Assembly: GCF_024138715.1 (NCBI RefSeq) | Contig: NZ_CP092074.1 | Span: 1,178,001-1,242,000, forward strand | Length of the DNA: 64,000 nucleotides | DNA from: Emticicia sp. 21SJ11W-3 | Lineage (GTDB): Bacteria > Bacteroidota > Bacteroidia > Cytophagales > Spirosomataceae | Reading direction: 5' to 3' | In this document: one piece after another, positions 8,811 through 17,424 of the stretch | Layout of the letters: every line of letters begins with the position of its first letter | Numbering within the stretch: the stretch's first letter is position 1 | Notes under the pieces: generated by a model | Databases searched by the model: none | What the model saw: only the letters and a program-made list of their open reading frames with translations | Told to the model about the DNA's origin: nothing | Made by a program: the position numbers and the translations under genes

Positions 8811-9515
8811 ATGAGACTTTTGCTGCTGTTAACTGTGGCTATCTGCCTGTTTAATGCCTGTTCATCAAAAAATAAGGAACAGAAACCAGATTCGGTTGCT
8901 TTGCCAACCAACACCACCGGCACTACGCCTTTGGCCAAAGAAGACTGGGAGTGTATTGCAGGCGAAAAGGCAGGAGTGATAACCGCTATTACCAGCGAAC
9001 AAGAACTGATTGAAAAACTGGGTAGCGCGAATGTAAGCGCACATGATACCGTTTTTGGGGCTGAAGGCTTTTTCTCTATTGGTACCATTCTTTTTAAAGG
9101 TACTCCAAATGAAGCCCAGATAGTATGGAAAGATACCACCCATTTCAGAAACCCCGAATACGTTGAATTAGGCTTTGCCCCAACCGGACAAGAAGGTCAA
9201 ATCAAGTGGTTTACTAATACCGGAATAAAAGTGGGCACTACCCTGAAAGAACTGGAACAGATAAACGGAGGCCGTTTCAGGTTTTCCGGGTTTGGTTGGG
9301 ACTACGGCGGAACCGTAGTTGACTGGGCGGGAGGCAAGCTGGCTGACCCTCATTCGCCCGGTTTGCTGTCTGTTATTCTGGCTTATGAGTTTGAGAATCC
9401 CGCCGTACAAACCGTGGCTGATAAACTGCTGGGTGATTCTGCCTTTGACTCAACCGACCCTAATGCCCAAAAACTGAATCCGTATGTGGCACATTTTATC
9501 ATCAGTTTTAGGTAA
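8811..9515 (+). CDS. Predicted lipoprotein of unknown function, 234 aa
   Basis: MRLLLLLTVAICLFNAC is a lipoprotein signal with the modified Cys at position 17, followed by a Ser/Lys linker. The mature domain contains EELIEKLG-type helices, VKVGTTLKELEQINGGRFRFSGFGWDYGG and a C-terminal HFIISFR. The pattern 'GTTLKELEQINGG' with later Gly-rich turns suggests a small periplasmic binding or cystatin-like domain but no named family is claimed. The ATG lies one base after the DUF5916 stop codon, so the two are co-translated and the product may be a partner of that barrel. Confidence 0.78.
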   Translation: MRLLLLLTVAICLFNACSSKNKEQKPDSVALPTNTTGTTPLAKEDWECIAGEKAGVITAITSEQELIEKLGSANVSAHDTVFGAEGFFSIGTILFKGTPNEAQIVWKDTTHFRNPEYVELGFAPTGQEGQIKWFTNTGIKVGTTLKELEQINGGRFRFSGFGWDYGGTVVDWAGGKLADPHSPGLLSVILAYEFENPAVQTVADKLLGDSAFDSTDPNAQKLNPYVAHFIISFR

Positions 9516-9636
9516 TATTACATTTTTAATAATAAAAAAATGTCTTAATGACTTAAAAATCAATTGTTTATTTTTTATTTGTAGTCTGTTTATTAAGTTC
9601 ACTATCAAACAATAATAGCTTAAACCCATTTACAAC

Positions 9637-10494
9637 ATGGCAACCAAAAAGAAAACCGAAACCGATAAGACAGAAGAATTAGAAACAACGTCTGATGCAG
9701 TATCTGATACCAAGGCTGCCATAGAAGAAAAAGTTGGAAAGGGGAAAAAGAAATTGGCGGAAGTGAAAGCTGAAATTTCAGAAAAAGTAGACGAAGCTAA
9801 AGCAAAAGTGGAAGAAGTCAAGGAGGAAGTTGTTGAAAAAGCTGAAGAGTTTAAAGCAGAGGCAGAAACCGCCGCCATAGCTTTAGAAGAAAAACTGGCT
9901 GAAGTAAAATTAGAAGCAGCAGTTGAGCTGGAAGAAATAAAATCTGATGCAAGTGATGCCATTGCAACAGCAGAGGCCAAAGCGGAAGGCGTAAAAGAAC
10001 AGCTAAGCGAGAAGGTGGAAGATATAAAAGAAGATGTGGCAACAGCTATTGGAGCCGCCAAAGAAAAAGCTAAGGAAACAGCTGCTGAGGCTGCTGATAA
10101 GTTTGAGGATTTAAAGGCAGAGGCCAAAGAAGCAGCAGCATCGGCAACTGCAAAGGCCAAAGAAGTGGCTGCCGAGGTAGCAGAGAAATTTGAAGACTTT
10201 AAGGAAGAAGCGAAAGAAACAGCTGCCAAGGCAAAAGCCAAGGTGCAGGAGTTTGCTGCTGAAGCAACCGAACAAATTGAAGAGTTAAAAAATAAGTATG
10301 CTTCAGAAGAAAAAATCAATGAGTTAAAGAATCAGGCGGCTGAAAAACTGGAAGATATCAAGGAAGATGCTGCCGATGCCATAGAAACAGCCAAGGTAAA
10401 AGCACAGGAACTGGCCAATGAAGCAACTGAAGCGGCAGATAAAGTTACCGAAAAAGCCAGAGGGTTCTGGAGCCGCTTATTTGGCAAAAAGTAA
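9637..10494 (+). CDS. Ala/Glu/Lys-rich helical protein, LEA- or apolipoprotein-like
   Basis: 285 aa almost entirely of Ala, Glu, Lys, Asp and Val, with no Cys and a single Trp near the C-terminus. The sequence is a run of amphipathic helical repeats, e.g. KFEDLKAEAKEAA and KFEDFKEEAKETAA, with 11-residue-like spacing as in late-embryogenesis-abundant or apolipoprotein helices. No signal peptide, so cytoplasmic. The tail EKARGFWSRLFGKK is basic-aromatic and may touch the membrane or bind DNA. Such proteins are often linked to desiccation or stress protection, but here that is only inference. A strong terminator follows. Confidence 0.82.
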   Translation: MATKKKTETDKTEELETTSDAVSDTKAAIEEKVGKGKKKLAEVKAEISEKVDEAKAKVEEVKEEVVEKAEEFKAEAETAAIALEEKLAEVKLEAAVELEEIKSDASDAIATAEAKAEGVKEQLSEKVEDIKEDVATAIGAAKEKAKETAAEAADKFEDLKAEAKEAAASATAKAKEVAAEVAEKFEDFKEEAKETAAKAKAKVQEFAAEATEQIEELKNKYASEEKINELKNQAAEKLEDIKEDAADAIETAKVKAQELANEATEAADKVTEKARGFWSRLFGKK

Positions 10495-10522
10495 TCGGAT
10501 GCTTTTTTACGTTTAAATACGA

Positions 10523-10560
10523 GCGTGCAATTGTAACTGATACTATTGCACGCTTTTTTT
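10523..10560 (+). terminator. Rho-independent terminator
   Basis: Nine-base perfect stem GCGTGCAAT / ATTGCACGC with a 13-base loop and a tail of eight T, directly after the helical-repeat protein. The minus-strand isochorismate synthase ends on the other side. Confidence 0.88.
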
Positions 10561-10574
10561 AAAATCCGGAAATG

Positions 10575-11783
10575 CTAAGCAAGGTATTTACCGAGGGTCT
10601 GCAATTTTAATTCGGTCTCAATCCACTCTTTTTCAGGGTTTGAATCTACGGTAATCCCGCATCCGGCATATAGTGTGGCAATGCCGTTCTGTAATTTCAT
10701 AGTACGCAGGTTAACAAAGATGTGTGACTCCTGCTGAATGTTAACCGGGCCAAGAAAACCACTGTAAAACTCGCGGTCATACTTTTCGTTATCCAGTATG
10801 AATTGTCTGGCAGGCTCTTTGGGCATGCCACAAACGGCTGATGTCGGGTGCAGTAAATCTAGCATAACCGTAGCCAGCTGTGGGAAATTGATATCAACGG
10901 TGTCAATTGTAAAGTCCATTCGCAGGTGCATCAGGTTGCCGGCAATTACGGTTTTGGGGCCGTCTTCTTCAAACTCACGCACCCTTATTTTCTTAAGGCA
11001 ATTGACAATATACCTGCTCACCAGTGCATGCTCTTCTATTTCTTTTTGTCGCCAGAGTGCTTCAGATGTTTTAATAAGGTGGCCGTCTGCATCATAGGCC
11101 GACTGAGTACCTGCAAGTGCCATCGTGCGGAACTTGCCTTCTGCGTCCTGGCTCACCAGAGTTTCCGGCGATGCCCCAATCCATATAATACCTGAACTAG
11201 GTATCGACACCACAGAGACAAAGGCGGTTGGGTAAGCAGTACAAAGTTTATCAAATAAGGTAACAACCTCAAAATCTGCAGGAATACCCATCTTTTTTGT
11301 ACGAGACAACACCACCTTCTGAAACCTGCCTTCCTCAATCTGTTTTATGGCCTCATTCACTTCGGCAATAAAATCTTCATGGGTTGTAGATGCTTCCTGT
11401 GGTTTATCGGCGTGGGTATGGGCAGGTTTTAACCCTGCTCTCTGGGCATTAATTAATTCAATAAAACCGGGGTCAACTGAAGACGGACTGATAACTTCTT
11501 CAAAACTTTCAGGATTTGAATTATCTGCAAAAACGTAATGTAAATCAGCTTTAATAAAATAGGTGTCTTTACCCTCAGGATTGATGAAAGGAGAAAACGC
11601 AAAACCCGGCCCGAACTCCTCAAAATCAATCTTTACCTGTTCCGGGCTTTTAAGAAAAGAGGTAAGAAAATGTCTGTCATTTTGTTTAGGCAAACGCCAC
11701 ATCACGGTTGGTAATCCTACTTGTAAGGCTGCATTCCAAAGTGTTTGCCTGAAACTGTTTGTCCTTGAAGTCGCTGTTGTCAT
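10575..11783 (-). CDS. menF: Isochorismate synthase
   Basis: 402 aa chorismate-utilising enzyme converting chorismate to isochorismate, the first committed step to menaquinone. The N-terminal half is variable; the conserved half contains FQKVVLSRTKKM, the GASPETLV motif, FRTMALAGTQ (family usual: GT(R/K/Q)), HLRMDFTI, LLHPTSAVCGMPKEPA and the C-terminal RTMKLQNGIATLYAGCGITVDSNPEKEWIETELKLQ in shorter form. Siderophore EntC-type use is possible, but no siderophore genes are nearby and cytochrome bd in the same window fits a menaquinone user. It is a lone gene here; menD/menH are outside the window. Confidence 0.9.
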   Translation of the reverse strand: MTTATSRTNSFRQTLWNAALQVGLPTVMWRLPKQNDRHFLTSFLKSPEQVKIDFEEFGPGFAFSPFINPEGKDTYFIKADLHYVFADNSNPESFEEVISPSSVDPGFIELINAQRAGLKPAHTHADKPQEASTTHEDFIAEVNEAIKQIEEGRFQKVVLSRTKKMGIPADFEVVTLFDKLCTAYPTAFVSVVSIPSSGIIWIGASPETLVSQDAEGKFRTMALAGTQSAYDADGHLIKTSEALWRQKEIEEHALVSRYIVNCLKKIRVREFEEDGPKTVIAGNLMHLRMDFTIDTVDINFPQLATVMLDLLHPTSAVCGMPKEPARQFILDNEKYDREFYSGFLGPVNIQQESHIFVNLRTMKLQNGIATLYAGCGITVDSNPEKEWIETELKLQTLGKYLA

Positions 11784-12207
11784 ATCCTGAAACTATACCT
11801 TAAGCAAAAGCTAAGATATGTGGTAATTAATTGTACAATTACAATATACAACAAATATGATTTGAAAACCTCTCAAAAAAAAGCAGAAGTTTTTAAGATA
11901 TAAGTTTTTTGGTTGTTTTTTGATTAAAATGTACAAAATTCGGCCGGCATTTCTTTAAAACTTCGTTCCTTTTAAGCACATTTTAACTGGCAAACCCTGA
12001 ATCTGCGGCTTGCAATTATAGGCTTCGGCCGCACCTCCATTTCAAGGCAGTTTACGCCAGATAAGCACCTGAAAGCATGGAGTAAGAGAAGAGTTATTTC
12101 TTAAAGTGCTGATTTGCCGTTTTAATTGGGCAATTTGTCGATTTCTTTGGTTAGATGCTCTACAAAGCATTATTTTTATTGAAATATATTATTTTTCAAA
12201 TAAAAAA
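11784..12207. other. 424-bp divergent intergenic region
   Basis: Separates the starts of isochorismate synthase (minus) and the haem dehydrogenase (plus). It is AT-rich near both genes and more GC-rich around 11990-12080. The frame of the rightward gene is open from 12106, but no family-like sequence precedes the lipoprotein signal that begins at 12208. Only near-matches to the -7 box are seen; no RNA or repeat is recognised. Confidence 0.5.
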
Positions 12208-15033
12208 ATGAAAGTATCTAAGAATGGCCATCGCGGAGTATTGAAAACCTGCCTGCTGATTGCTGCTTGTCTGTATATCATCAGCTCATGCAAAGTAAAA
12301 CAACCTTTGCATAGCCAGGTATCTTCAACCACCGAAACTCAGCAAGACTTAGTGCAGGGTGTAATTAAATCTTTTTCAGCCGGTCTGCCTAAAAGTACAC
12401 TGCCAGCAGGAGCAGACCCGGAAGGTGATGATTGGAAAGGAATAGATTTGGAAGAAAAACAGCCTGTTAAGCCGCTTTATGCTTCAGAAGAAGCAAAGCA
12501 TTTTCTATTGCCTCCCGGTTACAAGATTGAGCCGATTCTAACAGAGCCGGCCATTCAGCAACCCGGAGCCATTGCATTTGACGGCAACGGACGTATGTAT
12601 GTGTTAGAGTTACGGTCTTACATGCTCAACGCCGATTCTAAAGACGAACTGGAACCCACCAGCCGGATTTCGAGATGGGAAGACAAAGACAACGACGGAG
12701 TTTATGAAACAGGTACTACTTTTGTTGATAACCTGATTTTTCCCCGGTTTGTGTTACCTTACGGCAAAGACTGTGTTTTAACGATGGAGTCTGACGCCGA
12801 CAATGTCTATAAGTATACCGACACTGACGGCGACGGTAAAGCCGATAAAAAAGAGCTTTTTACTAATAAATATGGGCGTTCGGGTAATGTTGAGCATCAG
12901 CAGGCTTTTATGTACTGGGGCATGGACAACTGGCTTTACAGCACGGTTAATGCGTTCAGGGTACGTGAAACACCGGGTGGTGTGATTCGTGAAAAAACCG
13001 GATTTAACCGTGCTCAATGGGGTATAACCCATGACGACGATGGCAAACTGTGGTTTCAAGGAGGTGCCAGTGGTTTACCTTCTTATTTTCAGTTTCCGAT
13101 ACATTATGGCAATTTTGAAGTGCCGGGCGAATTTGCCAAGGGCTTTGATATACCGTATGGCGCTGCAATTAAAATATCTGATATGCAGGGTGGGATGGAC
13201 GAAATCCGCCAGCCGGATGGCTCATTGAAGCGGGTAACGGGTTCAGCCGGAAACGACGTGTTTCGTGGTGACCGTCTTCCCGAATCCTTGAAAGGCCAGT
13301 ATTTTTATGGAGAACCTGTGGCAAGGATTGTCCGCCAGATTAATCCGGTTGTAAAAGACGGTTTAACAACCCTGCATAATGTGTATCAGGACCAGCAATC
13401 AGAGTTTTTACGTTCAACTGACCCGCTTTTCAGGCCTGTTGACATGGCAACTGCACCCGATGGCACCATGTATATAGTAGATATGTATCATGGCATTATT
13501 CAGGAAGGGCAGTGGACACAAAGAGGAACGTACCTGCGTACAAAAATAGAGCAATACCAGTTAGATAAAGTGGTAGGGTTAGGGCGTATCTGGCGTATTA
13601 CCTATGAGGGCAAAGAGCGCAACAAAACCAAACCTAAAATGCTGAACGAAAAAACATCAGCATTGGTAAAGCACCTGGAGCACCCCAACGGCTGGTGGCG
13701 AGATGCCGCCCAGCAACTGATTGTTTTAAGAAAAGACCCTTCAGTAGCGCCTGCTTTAGAGAAAATGGCTTTGGGTAGCCCTAACGTTCTGGCAAGAATA
13801 CACGCCATCTGGGCGTTAGAAGGCCTGAACGCACTGAAGAAAGAAACCGTACAGAAATTGTTTAATGACAGTAATCCGCGTATCAGGATACAAGCCATGA
13901 GAGCCGGGGAAACACTCTATAAAAACGGTGAAAAAGAACTGGAAGCTAATTTTAAGGCAGCATTGGAAGATGCAAATGCTGAGGTGGCCATTCAGGCCAT
14001 GCTGAGCGCAAAGTTTCTGAAACTTCCTGAACTGGAAAACAACATTAAAGCCACCGTGGCTAAAAACAAGGCAACCGGAGTAAAACTGGTGGCAGACCAG
14101 ATTATTGCCCCTGTAAGACCCCGAAGCGGCTTGGGCGTTGCCGAATTAAGCAAAAGCCAGCAGGAATCACTGAGCCGGGGGGCGGTTATCTACAACGAAT
14201 TGTGTTCGCAGTGCCATGGTAATAATGGCATGGGTACTCCGGCAGGAGACGGCAAATTGCTGGCACCTGCACTGGCGGGTTCCGCAAGAATACAGGCACA
14301 TCCTGAATATGCGGTAAGAGTAGTGCTACATGGCATGGAAGGCGCCATAGAAGGTAAAACCTATGCCGGCGGAATGATGGCCAGTATGAAAGAGCAGTCT
14401 GATGAGTGGGTAGCCGATGTGATTTCTTTCATAAGAAACGGGCTTTCGAACGATGCTTCTTTGATTTCGGCCGATGCGGTAGCTAAAATCAGACAAAAAA
14501 CAACTGGGCAGGCAGGTATGTACCAATACGCAAGCCTGATACAGTCAGTACCGCGCGAATTACAACAACGTGAGGGATGGAAAGTAACTGCCAGCAATAC
14601 AGCCTCTACCCGTATAGGCGGTAATGTTTCGCCAACTACTGCATTTACTTATGAGGGTTGGTCAACAGGTGTAAAACAAGAGAAAGGTATGTGGTACCAG
14701 ATAGAGTTTCCTACTGAAACAGCCGTGAGCGAAATACAGTTTAATTCGGCCGCAATGGTTAAGAAAGGCTGGGTACCCAAACCCAATACATCATTCGGGC
14801 AAAGGCCAATGGTGCAAACCCACCCCAGAGTTTACAACGTAGAAACCTCATCAGACGGGGTCAACTGGCAGTCAAATCTGGTAGCAGGTAAAGGGAATGA
14901 TGGTGATAATATCATTGCTTTGAACCCCAGAAAAGCGAAGTTTATCAGAATAAAACTCGAACAGGGGCTTGAAGGCACCGAAGACGACATACCCTGGACT
15001 ATGAAACAGCTGAAAATTTTTGAACTCAATTAA
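12208..15033 (+). CDS. PVC-type haem-binding dehydrogenase lipoprotein (beta-propeller, HEAT, cytochrome c, F5/8 C)
   Basis: 941 aa from the ATG at 12208, chosen because it gives a lipoprotein signal ending at Cys (YIISSC). Order of domains: a six-bladed propeller of the membrane-bound dehydrogenase type (residues about 95-460, with EGDDWKGIDL before it and PDGTMYIVDMYHGIIQEGQW near its end), HEAT-like repeats (about 480-620), a cytochrome c domain with C666-S-Q-C-H plus downstream Met ligands (GGMMASMK), and a discoidin-type C-terminal domain (about 770-940). Such proteins oxidise sugars or alcohols outside the inner membrane. It is followed after 41 bases by a Tat-exported isomerase, suggesting joint sugar processing. 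Confidence 0.88.
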   Translation: MKVSKNGHRGVLKTCLLIAACLYIISSCKVKQPLHSQVSSTTETQQDLVQGVIKSFSAGLPKSTLPAGADPEGDDWKGIDLEEKQPVKPLYASEEAKHFLLPPGYKIEPILTEPAIQQPGAIAFDGNGRMYVLELRSYMLNADSKDELEPTSRISRWEDKDNDGVYETGTTFVDNLIFPRFVLPYGKDCVLTMESDADNVYKYTDTDGDGKADKKELFTNKYGRSGNVEHQQAFMYWGMDNWLYSTVNAFRVRETPGGVIREKTGFNRAQWGITHDDDGKLWFQGGASGLPSYFQFPIHYGNFEVPGEFAKGFDIPYGAAIKISDMQGGMDEIRQPDGSLKRVTGSAGNDVFRGDRLPESLKGQYFYGEPVARIVRQINPVVKDGLTTLHNVYQDQQSEFLRSTDPLFRPVDMATAPDGTMYIVDMYHGIIQEGQWTQRGTYLRTKIEQYQLDKVVGLGRIWRITYEGKERNKTKPKMLNEKTSALVKHLEHPNGWWRDAAQQLIVLRKDPSVAPALEKMALGSPNVLARIHAIWALEGLNALKKETVQKLFNDSNPRIRIQAMRAGETLYKNGEKELEANFKAALEDANAEVAIQAMLSAKFLKLPELENNIKATVAKNKATGVKLVADQIIAPVRPRSGLGVAELSKSQQESLSRGAVIYNELCSQCHGNNGMGTPAGDGKLLAPALAGSARIQAHPEYAVRVVLHGMEGAIEGKTYAGGMMASMKEQSDEWVADVISFIRNGLSNDASLISADAVAKIRQKTTGQAGMYQYASLIQSVPRELQQREGWKVTASNTASTRIGGNVSPTTAFTYEGWSTGVKQEKGMWYQIEFPTETAVSEIQFNSAAMVKKGWVPKPNTSFGQRPMVQTHPRVYNVETSSDGVNWQSNLVAGKGNDGDNIIALNPRKAKFIRIKLEQGLEGTEDDIPWTMKQLKIFELN

Positions 15034-15074
15034 GGATTCATTTTTGTAATATATCAAGGAAAAATAATTATTCA

Positions 15075-16124
15075 ATGGAAAAATCAAACAATCCCTCAGT
15101 ATCTCGCCGACAGTTTCTCGGTACCACCGCTGCCCTGGTGTCGGGTTCAGTATTGGCAAGCAGCCCAATTTTCGGAGCACCTGCATATATCAAAAATCTT
15201 TTCGGCCCTAATTCATTAATAAACGGAGTGCAGATTGGTGTTATTACCTACTCTTTCAGAGAAATGCCAGACCAAAGTGCTGAGGCAATTCTGCAATATG
15301 TTTTAGAGACCGGTGTAAGTGCCATAGAATTGATGGGCGACCCAGCCGAAATTTATGCAGGAAAACCTAAAAGTAGCCTTGATATGCGTTCACTTTTTCC
15401 GTTGATGAGAAAAAGAAACGAGAAGAAGGAACTAACAGAAGAAGAAAAAAAGAAACTGGAAGACGGAGAAGCGCAGATGAAATCTTATAACCAGGAAGTT
15501 GCCCAATGGAGACAAAGCGCATCAATGACCAAGTTTGAAGAGCTGGGCAAAATATATAAAAAAGCAGGTGTAAGTATCTACGGCTTCAAACCGAATGCCT
15601 TTGGTCGTAATAATACAGATGCCGAAATCGAGTTTGGTATGCGCGCTGCCAAAGCCTTAGGCGCTAATCAGGTAACGCTCGAACATCCATCGAACGACGA
15701 GCATACGCTTAAACTGGGTACTATTGCACAAAAAGTTGGTGTAAAAGTGGGGTATCATGGACATGAGCAGCAGACCTATACTTTCTGGGATACCGCTTTG
15801 GCGCAATCGCCTGCCAATTCGCTCAACCTCGATTTGGGGCATTTTGTTGCCGCAGGGAATCCGAACCCGCTGGATATCATCAAGCAAAAGCATGACCGCA
15901 TCGTAAGCATGCATATTAAAGACCGCCAGACACCGGCGCACGGCAAAGGGAATGTAGTATGGGGGCAAGGAGATACGCCTATCAAAGAGGCATTGAATCT
16001 GATAAGGGTCAATAAGTACAAATTCCCGGCAACTATTGAGCTTGAATACAAAGTACCTGAAGGTTCAACTCCGGTAGCTGAGGTAAAAAAATGCCTTGAG
16101 TTTTGTAAAAATTCATTGAGCTAA
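15075..16124 (+). CDS. Tat-exported sugar phosphate isomerase/epimerase-like TIM barrel
   Basis: 349 aa. Begins with a twin-arginine signal (SRRQFLGTTAALVSGSVL), so it is exported folded, usually with a metal. The mature part is the AP endonuclease family 2 / xylose isomerase-like barrel: IGVITYSFREMP, ALGANQVTLEHP, KVGYHGHEQQTY, NLDLGHFVAAG, and IELEYKVPEGSTP, with His, Glu and Asp metal ligands. An unusual Lys/Glu-rich stretch (ELTEEEKKKLEDGEAQ) at about 115-135 is inserted. Neighbouring PVC-type dehydrogenase suggests the pair acts on oxidised (3-keto-type) sugars; this is inference from known pairings. A terminator at 16144-16184 closes the unit. Confidence 0.87.
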   Translation: MEKSNNPSVSRRQFLGTTAALVSGSVLASSPIFGAPAYIKNLFGPNSLINGVQIGVITYSFREMPDQSAEAILQYVLETGVSAIELMGDPAEIYAGKPKSSLDMRSLFPLMRKRNEKKELTEEEKKKLEDGEAQMKSYNQEVAQWRQSASMTKFEELGKIYKKAGVSIYGFKPNAFGRNNTDAEIEFGMRAAKALGANQVTLEHPSNDEHTLKLGTIAQKVGVKVGYHGHEQQTYTFWDTALAQSPANSLNLDLGHFVAAGNPNPLDIIKQKHDRIVSMHIKDRQTPAHGKGNVVWGQGDTPIKEALNLIRVNKYKFPATIELEYKVPEGSTPVAEVKKCLEFCKNSLS

Positions 16125-16143
16125 ACAGTCTGATTTTTAAAAT

Positions 16144-16184
16144 AAAAGGTCTCTTACGTTTCTAAAAAATGTAGGAGACCTTTT
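16144..16184 (+). terminator. Terminator after the isomerase gene
   Basis: Near-perfect hairpin AAAAGGTCTC..TAC with GTA..GAGACCTTTT, loop of about 13 bases, starting some 20 bases after the stop codon; ends in TTTTATG. Confidence 0.75.
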
Positions 16185-16274
16185 ATGTATCCGCTTATCT
16201 TTTGCCTTAACGTAGCTCCAGACAGAATTATAATGGCAATTTCAGGAGCGTTAGCACATAAGGTATAAATATTA

Positions 16275-16577
16275 TTAGCCCCCTATAATAAGCATATTCT
16301 CTTTTTGCATCTCTTGCAGATACGCCAGGGTTTCAGTAGTACACACTTCGGCATCAATATCGTATTTCTCAAGCAGTTGTTCAATCAGATATTCAATAGT
16401 TACCTGCTGGGCAGTTAACTCCCATATATCGGCTGCCACAGGGTTAAGGCCAAGGAAATCTCCGGTTGCCAGATTCATCATAACTGCCTCATCTCCCAAA
16501 CCGGAAACCATAAATGCTTCGTCATTACGGTTAACTTTTGTCTGAAGATTCTCAATTGTAAAGGTTGAAGTTTGCAC
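16275..16577 (-). CDS. PqqD-like peptide-binding protein (orphan)
   Basis: 100 aa from a GTG at 16577. The core MVSGLGDEAVMMNLATGDFLGLNPVAADIWELT is the classic PqqD/RiPP recognition element pattern (hydrophobic strand, 'NLATGDFLGLN', 'A..IWELT'), followed by helices ending YDIDAEVCTTETLAYLQEMQKENML. PqqD proteins hand precursor peptides to modifying enzymes. The frame is open to ATG at 16634, but a -7 box at 16604-16611 lies inside that extension, so the GTG is preferred. There is no radical SAM enzyme, precursor peptide, peptidase or lasso cyclase beside it. It could instead be a stand-alone member of unknown use. Confidence 0.8.
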   Translation of the reverse strand: MQTSTFTIENLQTKVNRNDEAFMVSGLGDEAVMMNLATGDFLGLNPVAADIWELTAQQVTIEYLIEQLLEKYDIDAEVCTTETLAYLQEMQKENMLIIGG

Positions 16578-16603
16578 TGTAAAAATGTATTGTTTTAAGT
16601 CTG

Positions 16604-16611
16604 CAAATATA
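16604..16611 (-). promoter_or_regulatory. Promoter -7 box of the PqqD-like gene
   Basis: TATATTTG on the minus strand, exact TAnnTTTG match; expected transcription start about 20 bases before the GTG at 16577. This placement decides the start codon. Confidence 0.6.
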
Positions 16612-16793
16612 GCCCTTATATAGTAAAAAACCACATTAAAAGCCGAAAGCTATTTTGTACGTAAAACCCTGAATTGTTGGCTGACACAACCACCGGTGCG
16701 CAATTGTAATTTAGTGCATTCAGTTGAACATTTACCTGGCAGATAATGTTTTATTGATAATTATCTGTAAACTTTAGCCCTGCATTAAAAATT

Positions 16794-17357
16794 ATGATTT
16801 CACTAGAAAAAAATAAATTATTTGGCTTGCTGATAGTCTTATGTACTATTCCGGCATTGGCCAGTTGTCAGAATAAATCTCAACATAAAAGTATGTCATC
16901 GCAAGTAGAACAAGAGAAAAAGGGGAACCCCTATTATTCGCTGACCAGCAAAGAGCCTTTGCAAGTGAGCGATGTTGAATGGAAAAAAGTTTTGCCGCCT
17001 GATGTATATGCTATCATGCGTGAGAAAGATACCGAGCGCCCATTTACCGGTAAATTCTGGAACTACACAGGCAAGGGTACTTATCATTGTGCTTCTTGCG
17101 GCAATAAGCTGTTTCGTTCTGATGCTAAATTTGCCAGTATGTGTGGCTGGCCCAGCTTTTTTCAGCAGGACGATAAAAAAAGCATAGTATTCAAAGACGA
17201 TTTTACACATGGTATGCATCGTATCGAAACGCTATGCGGGCGTTGCAACGGCCACTTGGGTCATATTTTTGATGATGGCCCTGAGCCAACCGGTAAACGT
17301 TATTGTATGAACTCCATTGCGCTTGATTTCATCCCTGATGATAAATCACAATTGTAA
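16794..17357 (+). CDS. msrB: Exported peptide-methionine (R)-S-oxide reductase, lipoprotein
   Basis: 187 aa. N-terminal lipoprotein signal (LIVLCTIPALASC, Cys24), then the MsrB fold: VSDVEWKKVLPPDVYAIMR, the zinc pairs CASCG and CGRC, CGWPSFFQ, HRIETLCGRCNGHLGHIF, and the catalytic Cys in RYCMNSIAL. It reduces the R form of methionine sulfoxide in oxidised proteins. Location at the membrane on the periplasmic side implies repair of envelope proteins and needs an exported electron donor, which is not in this window. A 10-bp hairpin follows the gene just before the AraC regulator. Confidence 0.93.
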   Translation: MISLEKNKLFGLLIVLCTIPALASCQNKSQHKSMSSQVEQEKKGNPYYSLTSKEPLQVSDVEWKKVLPPDVYAIMREKDTERPFTGKFWNYTGKGTYHCASCGNKLFRSDAKFASMCGWPSFFQQDDKKSIVFKDDFTHGMHRIETLCGRCNGHLGHIFDDGPEPTGKRYCMNSIALDFIPDDKSQL

Positions 17358-17384
17358 AACAAGATTGTAAGAAATAGATTCAAT

Positions 17385-17418
17385 AAGGGCTTTTCGGTAA
17401 GAAGAGCCTTTTATTTAT
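17385..17418 (+). terminator. Terminator between msrB and the AraC gene
   Basis: AAGGGCTTTT pairs with AAGAGCCTTT-type arm over ten positions (two G-U pairs), loop of about seven, then TTATTTATTA. It ends only a few bases before the ATG at 17425, so the AraC gene may depend on readthrough or on a start site within the hairpin region. Confidence 0.6.
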
Positions 17419-17424
17419 TATAAA

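Noticed and set aside
9630-10319. Long minus-strand open frame (229 aa, Ser/Ala/Phe-rich) opposite the helical protein
   Set aside because: It is the antisense shadow of GAA/GCA/AAA-rich codons; no plausible start context, low complexity, and the plus-strand gene with terminator explains the locus.
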